In this document: piece by piece, positions 1 through 6,013 of the stretch
Position numbering within the stretch: the first letter of the stretch is position 1
How the letters are laid out: the number at the start of each line of letters is the position of its first letter
Source: Actinomycetales bacterium
GTDB lineage: Bacteria; Actinomycetota; Actinomycetes; Actinomycetales; BWSM-131
Direction: 5' to 3'
NCBI GenBank assembly: GCA_030149025.1
Contig: JASBSH010000190.1
Coordinates: 1 to 8,638, forward strand
DNA length: 8,638 bases
The notes under the pieces: generated by a model
The model's input: the letters and a program-made list of their open reading frames with translations, nothing else
Databases searched by the model: none
Told to the model about the DNA's origin: nothing
Translations under genes and position numbers: made by a program

Positions 1-594
1 CGCCCCGTGTTCTCGGGACTGGACTTCGTGGCGATACCCGGCGAGATGACTGCGCTGACGGGAGAATCCGGGCGAGGCAAGTCGACGCTCCTGTACGTTC
101 TCGGCCTCATGCTGCGCCCTCAGCGCGGCAGCATCCGCCTCTTCGGTGAAAGGATCGACAATCTCAGTGATGCCGGGCGGTCCCGGATCCGGGGGGGTCG
201 TTTCGGGTTCGTGTTCCAGGACGCAGCGCTCGACTCGACGCGCTCAGTTCAGGACAACGTCGTCGAAGGCGTTGCCTACACCGGCTCGCCTCGCGGTGCC
301 GCGCTCCGCCGGGCCCACGAGCTGCTCAGAGAGCTGAACGTCGACGTGGATCCCTCACGCCGTCCCGGGCAAATCAGCGGCGGGCAGGCGCAACGGGTTG
401 CGCTGTGCCGGGCCCTGGTTCATGACCCGCAGGTCGTCCTGGCCGACGAGCCGACAGGCAACCTGGACGAGCGCTCCAGCGACGCCGTGCTGAAGAGCCT
501 GCGAGCGGCCGCAGGACGGGGCGCCACGGTGGTGATCGCCACGCACGACCCGCACGTGATGGACCTCAGCGATGTCCGTGTCCACCTCGACTGA
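1..594 (+). CDS. ABC transporter ATP-binding protein, MacB/LolD type (5' end outside the window)
   Basis: ATPase subunit of an ABC exporter; it hydrolyses ATP at the cytoplasmic face to drive the permease encoded next. Numbering from the GTG at 7, the sequence shows Walker A GESGRGKST (residues 19-27), Q-loop glutamine in FVFQD (Q71), signature ISGGQ (123-127), Walker B VVLADE (143-148) followed by PTGNLD as in the MacB/LolD/FtsE group, and the switch histidine in IATHD (H180). All catalytic elements are intact. The reading frame is open back to base 1 (Arg-Pro before the GTG) and the usual 25-30 residues before the first strand are missing, so the GTG at 7 is probably internal and the true start lies left of the window. 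Its 3' end overlaps the permease start by 23 bases, implying translational coupling. The transported substrate cannot be read from the sequence. Confidence 0.93.
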   Translation, partial: RPVFSGLDFVAIPGEMTALTGESGRGKSTLLYVLGLMLRPQRGSIRLFGERIDNLSDAGRSRIRGGRFGFVFQDAALDSTRSVQDNVVEGVAYTGSPRGAALRRAHELLRELNVDVDPSRRPGQISGGQAQRVALCRALVHDPQVVLADEPTGNLDERSSDAVLKSLRAAAGRGATVVIATHDPHVMDLSDVRVHLD

Positions 595-1702
595 GGGTTG
601 GCTGCGGCCGGTACTTCGGGACCTCGGCAGCATCGCAGCCGAGGGCTTTCGAGCTGCGAAGGCCCAGCGGGGCCTGTCGCTGGTACTCGCCGCGATCGCT
701 GCCGCGGTCGGCCTGTTGACGCTGGCCACAACGGGGCAGAGCGTCAGCGCGGAGAGGGCGGTCCTGTCCAGGATCGACGCCGGCGGTACACGAACGATCG
801 TCGTCGTGGACCGGGACGGGCAGGCGGGCATCGACACATCGGCGGTGGACCGCATCAACCAACTCAATGCGGTGGAGTGGGCGGTGGGACTCGGCCGGAC
901 CGTGGACTCTTGGATCAGCAACGTCCCGTACGGCTCCCCTGCACCGACCAGGGTGGTGTACGGCCAGGCCCCCGAGTTGACGATCACGGCAGGCACGGTG
1001 ACGACCGGCGCCCTGATCAGCTCAACCAGCCGGGGCAAGTTGGGGCTTGACGCTGGGACCGGGACGCTGACGACCTCGTCCGGGGCGACCGCGGACGTCG
1101 TCGGAACTTTCGCGGCATCGGGCGCACTGGCCGAGCTGGAGCAGGGAGTAGTGGTCCGCGATCCCGATTTCACCGGACCGCTTGCCAGCATCATCCTGCA
1201 GGTGAAGAACCCCGCCGACGTCGAAAACGTGGCGTACGCCGTCACTCTCCTCGTCGCGGCGACCAGCCCGCAGTCGGTGGCCGTGGACGTGTCCGACGAC
1301 CTGGCGCGCGCGCGAGCCGCCGTTCAGGGTGAGGTCGGCGATTACGGACGGTCCGTCGTCCTGCAAGCCCTGGCTGCCGGCGTCCTGTTGAGCGCCGCCA
1401 CGGTCTTCGCCGGCGTCAGCGCACGCCGGCGTGACTTCGGGCGTCGCCGCGCCCTGGGCGCCACCCGTGGCCAATTGGTCGGGCTCGTGCTTGTACAGCT
1501 CGCCGCGCCCACCGTGGTCGGTGCCGCCGTCGGTTCCCTTGCAGGGGCGACTCTGGTTCGGCTGCTCACCGACACCTGGCCCGGTTGGCGATTCCCCCTG
1601 GCCGTCGGCGTACTCACGGTGTGCGGCGCGGTACTCGCGGGAACTCTGCCGGCGGTGGTGGCCGCCTTCCGAGATCCCGTCGCCGTTCTGCGGGTTCCGT
1701 AG
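572..1702 (+). CDS. FtsX/MacB-type ABC transporter permease
   Basis: Membrane subunit pairing with the preceding ATPase. The 376 residues have the FtsX/MacB layout: a short cytoplasmic N-terminus, TM1 at about 35-55, a large extracytoplasmic domain (about 56-258), then three C-terminal helices (about 260-282, 302-330, 341-366). Between TM2 and TM3 lies a basic stretch ending in RRRALGATRGQL (291-302), a hallmark of the FtsX domain where the coupling helix contacts the ATPase; the protein ends DPVAVLRVP, also typical. Family members act as dimers and work mechanically on periplasmic or envelope substrates. The start chosen is ATG 572, inside the ATPase gene; a GTG at 578 is an alternative. The gene ends only 19 bases from the stop of convergent ppx, and no clear terminator hairpin is seen there. 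Substrate unknown. Confidence 0.9.
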   Translation: MSVSTSTEGWLRPVLRDLGSIAAEGFRAAKAQRGLSLVLAAIAAAVGLLTLATTGQSVSAERAVLSRIDAGGTRTIVVVDRDGQAGIDTSAVDRINQLNAVEWAVGLGRTVDSWISNVPYGSPAPTRVVYGQAPELTITAGTVTTGALISSTSRGKLGLDAGTGTLTTSSGATADVVGTFAASGALAELEQGVVVRDPDFTGPLASIILQVKNPADVENVAYAVTLLVAATSPQSVAVDVSDDLARARAAVQGEVGDYGRSVVLQALAAGVLLSAATVFAGVSARRRDFGRRRALGATRGQLVGLVLVQLAAPTVVGAAVGSLAGATLVRLLTDTWPGWRFPLAVGVLTVCGAVLAGTLPAVVAAFRDPVAVLRVP

Positions 1703-1721
1703 GCAGGCGAACCGAAGCAGT

Positions 1722-2654
1722 TCAGGCGAGGCTGAGCGCGACGCCGTCAAGGATGTCGTGCTCGCTGGTGACGACCTCGGTGAGCCCGGCCTCGTCGGCG
1801 ACCCGCTGGACGACGCAACCCCACACCAGCGCCCCTGCGCCGATCACGTCGACCCGGCCGGGATGCATGTAGGGCAGTGCCGCCCGCTGCTCGCGCGTCA
1901 TGTGCAGCAGGTCCTCGCAGGCGGCGAGGACGTCGGGCACCGCAAGCACCGCGCCGTGAATGACCTCTGGGCGATAGCTGTCCAGCCGCAGCGCATGCGC
2001 CGTCACGGTTGTCACTGACCCGGCGAGGCCGACCAGCGTACGCGCCTTGGCGAGCGGCACCGTCGCGGCTGCGAGGTCGATCGCGGCGTTCACGTCGGCG
2101 GTTGCCGCCGACACCTCGTCGGCGGTCGGCGGGTCCGCGCGAAGGTGCCGCTCGGTCATGCGCACGCATCCGATGTCCACCGAGCGGCCGGCGTCTGCTG
2201 ACTCGGTGCCGAGCACCAGCTCGGTCGAGCCGCCGCCGATGTCACACACCAGGAATGGCGCGGGGTGGCGCCCCTGCAGCTCCGCGGTGGCGCCGAGAAA
2301 CGACAGTTCGGCCTCCTCGTCTCCCGGCACCACCTCGGGCCGGACCCCGAGAGCCGCGTTGACGCCGTCCACGAACTCCTGGGCGTTCTCGGCGTCCCGG
2401 CTGGCGGACGTGGCGACGAACCGTGTTCGCTCCACGCCGAGGTCGGTGCAGATCGCCGCGTAGCGGCGAGCAGCGTCCAGGGTGCGGGCCATCGCCTCGG
2501 GGTCGATGCGGCCGGTGCGATCCACGCCCTGCCCCAGCCGCACGATCTCCATGCGCCGGTCGAGGTCGCTGATCGAACCGGTCGCCGGGTCGACGTCCGC
2601 GACCAGCAGCCGGATGGAGTTGGTGCCGCAGTCGATCGCCGCAACGCGCGTCAT
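1722..2654 (-). CDS. Ppx/GppA family phosphatase (exopolyphosphatase-like)
   Basis: Cytoplasmic ASKHA-fold enzyme of the family that hydrolyses inorganic polyphosphate and/or (p)ppGpp. The 310 residues carry phosphate-1 motif AIDCGTNSIRLLVAD (6-20), GDEEAELSFLGA (111-122) with the Glu pair expected to supply the catalytic base, phosphate-2 motif CDIGGGSTEL (137-146), AGSVTT (211-216) and a C-terminal PGRVDVIGAGALV / SEHDILDGVAL. The length matches short actinobacterial paralogues such as M. tuberculosis Rv1026 (Ppx2), not the ~500-residue E. coli enzyme, so the C-terminal HD-like domain is absent. Short paralogues can have weak or no polyphosphatase activity, so the substrate is uncertain. 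The start is ATG 2654, with only a weak purine stretch (GAAAGAG) upstream. It lies 49 bases downstream of the membrane protein gene on the same strand and may be transcribed with it; in mycobacteria the orthologue follows DUF501. Confidence 0.92.
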   Translation of the reverse strand: MTRVAAIDCGTNSIRLLVADVDPATGSISDLDRRMEIVRLGQGVDRTGRIDPEAMARTLDAARRYAAICTDLGVERTRFVATSASRDAENAQEFVDGVNAALGVRPEVVPGDEEAELSFLGATAELQGRHPAPFLVCDIGGGSTELVLGTESADAGRSVDIGCVRMTERHLRADPPTADEVSAATADVNAAIDLAAATVPLAKARTLVGLAGSVTTVTAHALRLDSYRPEVIHGAVLAVPDVLAACEDLLHMTREQRAALPYMHPGRVDVIGAGALVWGCVVQRVADEAGLTEVVTSEHDILDGVALSLA

Positions 2655-2703
2655 GCCGACACTCTTTCAGTCACCCGTCAGCGTCGCAGCGGCGGCGCCG
2701 TGG

Positions 2704-3705
2704 TTACGGGACGCCGGCCGCAGCGGTCGCCTCGGGCGTCGGGGCCGTCTCCTCTTGCTCGATGCGGCGCCGCCGGACGGGCAGCAGCATCAACCCGACG
2801 CCGACGACGAACCAGGCGGTGAGCACCCACAGGGAAGTGGTCGCGCCGGCGCCGTCGAAGTACGCGGTCGAACGCAGAGCGGTACCTGCCGCGCCCGGCG
2901 GGAGCAGCTGACCCAGAGTCCCCCAGCCTGCCGGCAACATCTCGGGCGCACTCGTCAACCCCGACAACGGGTTCCCGAGCAGCAGCACGGTGGCGCCTCC
3001 CAGCGCCAGTCCCGCCAGGCCGGCCACACGTTCCAGGCCAAGAAGCGCCGCGGCGATGGCGGCGATCGCCAGCGCGACGACTCCGGCGCTCGCCCAGAAG
3101 CCGCCGGTCAGCACCCCGAGCCACTGCAGGAGCGCGGCCATCACTACCCCGCCCACCGCCGCGGATCCCAGCACACCGGCCACGGGCCGTCCCCGCTCGG
3201 GGACTCTCGAACGCAGCGCGGCGGCGGTGGCGATGCCGCCGAGCACGAGCGGGAGAGCCCCTGCTGCCAGGCCCACGCCGCGCGGGTCGTCCTTCGGCAG
3301 CGGCACGACATCGCTGACCCGCACCGGTTGTTGCTGGGCCTCGCCGAGCCGCGTCGCCACCTGGGTCAGGACCTGCGCCACGGCGGGACTCCCCGCGGAG
3401 GCGGTGAGGACCTCGCCGCCCTGAGGGCCGACCACGAGCGCGCCATAGACATCGCGCCTCTCGATGAGCGTGACGGCCGCCGCGCGGTCGCTCACCGCGG
3501 TGAACTCGAATGCACCAGGCGCAGCCGAGGCGAGATTCCGCTGAAGCTCAGCGGCGACCTGCGGTGGGGCGGCGACCGCGATGGGAACGTCCTGCGGTGC
3601 TGTGTTGACCGCTGGCCACACGAACGCGACGAGGGCCGCGCTCACGAGGGCGCCGAGGCCCAGCACCAGCCCGAGGACGCGTCGCCAGGCAGTTGGTCCG
3701 CTCAT
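2704..3705 (-). CDS. Six-TM membrane protein with extracytoplasmic domain, ABC-2/YhgE-like
   Basis: Predicted integral membrane protein of 333 residues. TM1 (about 9-31) is followed by an extracytoplasmic domain (about 35-140, beginning with IAVAAPPQVAAELQRNL), then five more hydrophobic segments at about 144-164, 175-197, 203-223, 226-248 and 291-311, and a charged, Pro/Thr/Ala-rich cytoplasmic tail starting RRRRIEQEE. This resembles the ABC-2/YhgE-type membrane proteins often found beside TetR regulators in actinobacteria, but there is no ATPase gene next to it and the family assignment is inference. The start is ATG 3705, because AGGAGG sits 8 bases upstream; a TTG two codons earlier is too close to that ribosome binding site. 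Divergent from tetR, with a palindromic operator just upstream of its ribosome binding site, so it is the likely target of that repressor. Substrate or role unknown. Confidence 0.82.
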   Translation of the reverse strand: MSGPTAWRRVLGLVLGLGALVSAALVAFVWPAVNTAPQDVPIAVAAPPQVAAELQRNLASAAPGAFEFTAVSDRAAAVTLIERRDVYGALVVGPQGGEVLTASAGSPAVAQVLTQVATRLGEAQQQPVRVSDVVPLPKDDPRGVGLAAGALPLVLGGIATAAALRSRVPERGRPVAGVLGSAAVGGVVMAALLQWLGVLTGGFWASAGVVALAIAAIAAALLGLERVAGLAGLALGGATVLLLGNPLSGLTSAPEMLPAGWGTLGQLLPPGAAGTALRSTAYFDGAGATTSLWVLTAWFVVGVGLMLLPVRRRRIEQEETAPTPEATAAAGVP

Positions 3706-3715
3706 CGTCAACCCC

Positions 3716-3736
3716 TCCTAAAACGAATGTTCGTTC
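3716..3736. promoter_or_regulatory. Putative TetR operator 1 (membrane-protein side)
   Basis: The core AACGAA-TG-TTCGTT at 3722-3735 is a perfect 6+6 palindrome with a 2-base centre. Read on the minus strand, the 21 bases 3716-3736 match operator 2 at 19 of 21 positions; only the two central bases differ, and the match runs on into AGGA of the ribosome binding site. It lies in the leader of the membrane protein gene, so a bound repressor would block initiation or early elongation. On the minus strand TATCGA (3741-3746), preceded by TGG, is a weak candidate extended -10 that would place the transcription start in or beside this palindrome; a TTGACA at 3772-3777 is too far from it to be its -35. 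Binding by the adjacent TetR protein is inferred from position and symmetry. Confidence 0.75.
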
Positions 3737-3777
3737 GGTTTCGATACCAGGGTGGCCGGCGAGTGGCTCGCTGTCAA

Positions 3778-3798
3778 GAACGAATCTTCGTTTTAGGA
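3778..3798. promoter_or_regulatory. Putative TetR operator 2 (tetR side)
   Basis: The core AACGAA-TC-TTCGTT at 3779-3792 is a perfect 6+6 palindrome with a 2-base centre. It is the mirror copy of operator 1, sharing TTCGTTTTAGGA on its gene-proximal side; the AGGA at 3795-3798 also serves as the tetR ribosome binding site, 6 bases before its ATG. The two centres are 57 bases apart, about 5.4 helical turns. The arrangement suggests symmetrical repression of both divergent genes, including autoregulation of tetR. Confidence 0.75.
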
Positions 3799-3804
3799 TG
3801 CGGT

Positions 3805-4398
3805 ATGCCGAGAGTGAGCGAGGAGCACCGCGCCGCCCGTCGGGAGCAGATCCTTCGGGCCGCCTTCCGCTGCGCAGCGCGCAGCGGCTTCCACGGGATG
3901 ACGATGGCCGACGTCATCGGCGAGTCCGGCCTCTCCGCCGGCGCTGTCTACGGCTACTTCCGTGGCAAGAGCGACCTGCTGCTGGCCATCGCCGACCGCA
4001 CCATAGGTTCGATCGACGATGTCTTCCACGAGCTCTTGGCGGACGGGGCCGCGCCGCACCCGGCCGATGTGCTCCGGACGGCGCTCGAGGCGCTCATGGC
4101 GGTGGGCGACGGTGACGTGGACCTGACTGTCGTGATCGTGCAGGCATGGGCGGAGGCGGTGCGCGGCGGGGAGATTCACGACCTGATCGCTCCACGGGTC
4201 GGCCGCCTACGGCAGCATTTCCAGGAGGTCATGCGCCGCCGACAGGCCCGCGTCCAGCTCTCCGCGGGTACCGATCCGGCCGAAGCGGCGCAGGTGATGA
4301 TCGGCTTGATACCCGGTTTCATCCTGCAGCGGCTGATGCTGGGCGACATCACCGTCGAGGGCTTCACCCGAGGGGTCCACGGTCTGCTCGACGCCTGA
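3805..4398 (+). CDS. TetR-family transcriptional regulator
   Basis: DNA-binding repressor of 197 residues, the usual TetR length. The N-terminal helix RREQILRAAFRCAARSGF (12-29) leads into the helix-turn-helix (about 32-54): MTMADVIGESGLSAGAVYGY then FRGKSDLLLAI, the family's diagnostic YxYFxxKxxLL pattern. The remainder is a variable alpha-helical ligand-binding and dimerisation domain; a hydrophobic helix near 161-178 (AAQVMIGLIPGFILQRLM) probably belongs to the dimer interface or pocket. The start is ATG 3805, preceded by AGGA with 6-base spacing; the frame stays open far upstream, but that stretch is antisense to the membrane protein gene and is not credible coding. It very likely binds the two palindromes upstream and controls itself and the divergent membrane protein. 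The inducing ligand cannot be inferred. Confidence 0.94.
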   Translation: MPRVSEEHRAARREQILRAAFRCAARSGFHGMTMADVIGESGLSAGAVYGYFRGKSDLLLAIADRTIGSIDDVFHELLADGAAPHPADVLRTALEALMAVGDGDVDLTVVIVQAWAEAVRGGEIHDLIAPRVGRLRQHFQEVMRRRQARVQLSAGTDPAEAAQVMIGLIPGFILQRLMLGDITVEGFTRGVHGLLDA

Positions 4399-4429
4399 CC
4401 TGATCACGAGCCATGACATCCTCAGCGGC

Positions 4430-5899
4430 GTGACCAACAGCGTGGACGCCGTTGTCGTCGGTGCCGGGCCGAACGGTCTGGCCGCCGCGCTGGTGCTCGC
4501 CGGCGCCGGCCTCGAGGTCCAGGTGCACGAGCGCGGCCCGGTCGCAGGCGGCGGCGCCCGCAGCGCCGAGCTGACCCTGCCGGGCTTCCTGCACGACGTG
4601 TGCTCGGCCGTGCATCCGATGGGGTTGGCCTCACCGTTCTTCCGCGCGTTCGACCTCGCTGCCCACGGTGTCGAGATGCTGCAGCCGGAGGTTACGTACG
4701 CCCAGCCCCTGGACGGCGGCAGAGCCGGTTTGGCGTATCGCGACCTGTCCCGTACGGCTGATGGACTCGGTGAGGACGGCGCCGCCTGGGTCTCGCTGCT
4801 CGGTCCGCTCGCAGAGCGTTGGCACGGGCTCGTCGACGCAGTGATGGGCGACTACCGGACCGTGCCTGCGGACCCGCTGACCTTGGTCCGGTACGGGATC
4901 CGGGTACTCGAGCAGGGCTCCGTGGCCTGGAACGCACGCTTTTCCGGAGAGGTCGCACCCGCGCTGCTCACGGGTGTCGGCACGCACGCGATCGCGCCGC
5001 CGCGCGGCCTCGGCCCGGCTGGAGCGGGGTTGATGCTGGCGGCGCTCGCACACGCAGTCGGGTGGCCGATCCCCCGCGGTGGCAGCCAGGCGATCGTCGA
5101 CGCGATGGTCGCGGAGCTCGAGCGCCGCGGCGGCCGGGTGATCGTGAACAGTGAGGTGACAGCCCTCGAGGAGCTGCCTCGCGCGAAGGCGGTGCTGCTG
5201 GACGTCGCCCCGGCCGGCCTGCTGCGGATCGCCGGACACCGGCTGCCGACCCTCTATCGGCGCTGGCTGCAGGCGTACCGGTACGGCGGCGCTGCGTGCA
5301 AGGTGGACTTCGCGCTGACCGAGCCGGTGCCGTGGGAGGCGCCCGGCCTCGAGAAGGCCGGGACCCTCCATGTCGGCGGCACACGTGAGGAGATGGTCGC
5401 GAGCGAGCGGGAGGTTGCGGCCGGGCGCCATCCCGATCGTCCCTACGTGCTCGCCGCGCAGCCGGGAGTGGTCGACGAGTCCCGGGCGCCCGCCGGTCGG
5501 CACACGCTGTGGACGTACGCCCATGTGCCGAACGGCTCCACTCGCGATCTCGGGGAAGCCGTGACCGATCAGATCGAGAGGTTCGCGCCGGGCTTTCGTG
5601 ACGTCGTCCTCGAGCGCCGTGTCGTCACGGCAGCCGAGATGCAGACGTACAACCCCAACTATGTGGGCGGGGACATCGCTTCTGGCGCAACGACTCCGTG
5701 GCAGGTGGCGATGCGGCCGCTGCCAGCGTGGGACCCCTATCGCACCCCTATCCCGGGCGTGTACCTCTGCTCGTCGTCGACGCCGCCCGGGCCCGCCGTG
5801 CACGGCATGTGCGGTCTGCACGCCGCCAAACGTGCTCTGCGGCAAAGGTTTGGCATCAAGACCGAGCCACTGGACCTCGTCCGCAACCCACTCCCGTGA
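4430..5899 (+). CDS. FAD-dependent oxidoreductase, phytoene-dehydrogenase-like (COG1233 type)
   Basis: A flavoprotein of 489 residues related to phytoene desaturases and to PYROXD2-like proteins. The N-terminus is a Rossmann dinucleotide-binding fold, VDAVVVGAGPNGLAAALVLA (5-24) with GxGxxG at 11-16, the acidic residue at the end of strand 2 in VHERG (E34), and GGGARSAELTLPGF after it. The C-terminus has GVYLCSSSTPPGPAVHGMCG (443-462), the second FAD-contacting segment usual in this family. Length is normal and no break is seen. No carotenoid synthesis genes (crtB, crtE) are nearby, so a role in carotenoid formation is not supported; the substrate is unknown. The start is GTG 4430 (or GTG 4442), with no strong ribosome binding site. 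It begins 31 bases after tetR and may be cotranscribed. Its stop codon TGA lies inside a partial copy of the repeat described downstream. Confidence 0.9.
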   Translation: MTNSVDAVVVGAGPNGLAAALVLAGAGLEVQVHERGPVAGGGARSAELTLPGFLHDVCSAVHPMGLASPFFRAFDLAAHGVEMLQPEVTYAQPLDGGRAGLAYRDLSRTADGLGEDGAAWVSLLGPLAERWHGLVDAVMGDYRTVPADPLTLVRYGIRVLEQGSVAWNARFSGEVAPALLTGVGTHAIAPPRGLGPAGAGLMLAALAHAVGWPIPRGGSQAIVDAMVAELERRGGRVIVNSEVTALEELPRAKAVLLDVAPAGLLRIAGHRLPTLYRRWLQAYRYGGAACKVDFALTEPVPWEAPGLEKAGTLHVGGTREEMVASEREVAAGRHPDRPYVLAAQPGVVDESRAPAGRHTLWTYAHVPNGSTRDLGEAVTDQIERFAPGFRDVVLERRVVTAAEMQTYNPNYVGGDIASGATTPWQVAMRPLPAWDPYRTPIPGVYLCSSSTPPGPAVHGMCGLHAAKRALRQRFGIKTEPLDLVRNPLP

Positions 5900-5915
5900 T
5901 CATGGAGTTGCGCCA
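5895..5915 (+). repeat. Partial direct copy of the REP-like arm
   Basis: CGTGATCATGGAGTTG at 5895-5910 repeats, with one substitution (G for C), the first 16 bases of the left arm of the hairpin at 5927; similarity fades over the next few bases. The copy overlaps the TGA stop of the oxidoreductase gene (5897-5899), so the stop is provided by repeat sequence. Confidence 0.65.
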
Positions 5916-5926
5916 CCCACCCATGT

Positions 5927-5979
5927 CGTGATCATGCAGTTGTGCACAAACCCGCCCTGTGCAGAACTGCATGATCACG
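5927..5979. repeat. REP-like inverted repeat / long hairpin
   Basis: The left arm 5927-5948 begins CGTGATCATGCAGTTG and the right arm 5958-5979 ends AACTGCATGATCACG. The arms are 22 bases each, pair at 21 of 22 positions (a single G-G mismatch, 5942 with 5964) and enclose a 9-base loop, AACCCGCCC. The structure lies between two convergent genes, so it could act as a bidirectional transcription terminator; no T-run follows on either strand, which argues against a classic intrinsic terminator, although actinobacterial terminators often lack one. The length, symmetry and extra partial copy upstream suggest a member of a dispersed palindromic repeat family; this is inferred from one locus. Confidence 0.85.
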
Positions 5980-6012
5980 GGGGGGCTTGGGGGGGTGGGC
6001 TTCGGGGTGGGG
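5979..6012 (+). other. G-tract cluster with G-quadruplex potential
   Basis: Five G-runs stand in 34 bases: 5979-5985 (7), 5989-5995 (7), 5997-5999 (3), 6004-6007 (4) and 6009-6012 (4), with linkers of 3, 1, 4 and 1 bases. This meets the usual four-tract quadruplex rule on the plus strand. It begins at the last base of the hairpin and stops one base before the DUF501 stop codon, filling the convergent intergenic space. It could stall plus-strand transcription leaving the oxidoreductase gene. Folding is predicted, not shown. Confidence 0.6.
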
Positions 6013-6013
6013 C

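Noticed and set aside
355..1245. Open minus-strand frame of 296 codons opposite the ABC genes.
   Set aside because: Shadow of the ATPase and permease coding strand; Ser/Thr/Pro-rich with no recognisable fold, while the plus strand shows intact family motifs.
1703..1721. Terminator between the convergent permease and ppx genes.
   Set aside because: Only 19 bases with no inverted repeat or T-run.
3772..3777. Perfect TTGACA on the minus strand as the -35 of the membrane protein promoter.
   Set aside because: At 17-18 bases downstream lies only a GC-rich CACCCT-like hexamer; the nearest -10-like TATCGA is 25 bases away, so it is not listed as a promoter.
2482..3804. Long open frame on the plus strand leading into tetR, giving a 638-residue protein.
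   Set aside because: It is antisense to the well-supported ppx and membrane protein genes, its residues are Arg/Gly/His/Gln-rich nonsense typical of high-GC shadow frames, and TetR homology starts exactly at ATG 3805 with a ribosome binding site.
4631..5845. Open minus-strand frame of 404 codons opposite the oxidoreductase.
   Set aside because: Antisense shadow with no domain pattern; the plus strand has clear FAD-binding motifs at both ends.
5895..5979. CRISPR array.
   Set aside because: Only two direct partial copies and one inverted copy, no regular spacers, and no cas genes in the window.
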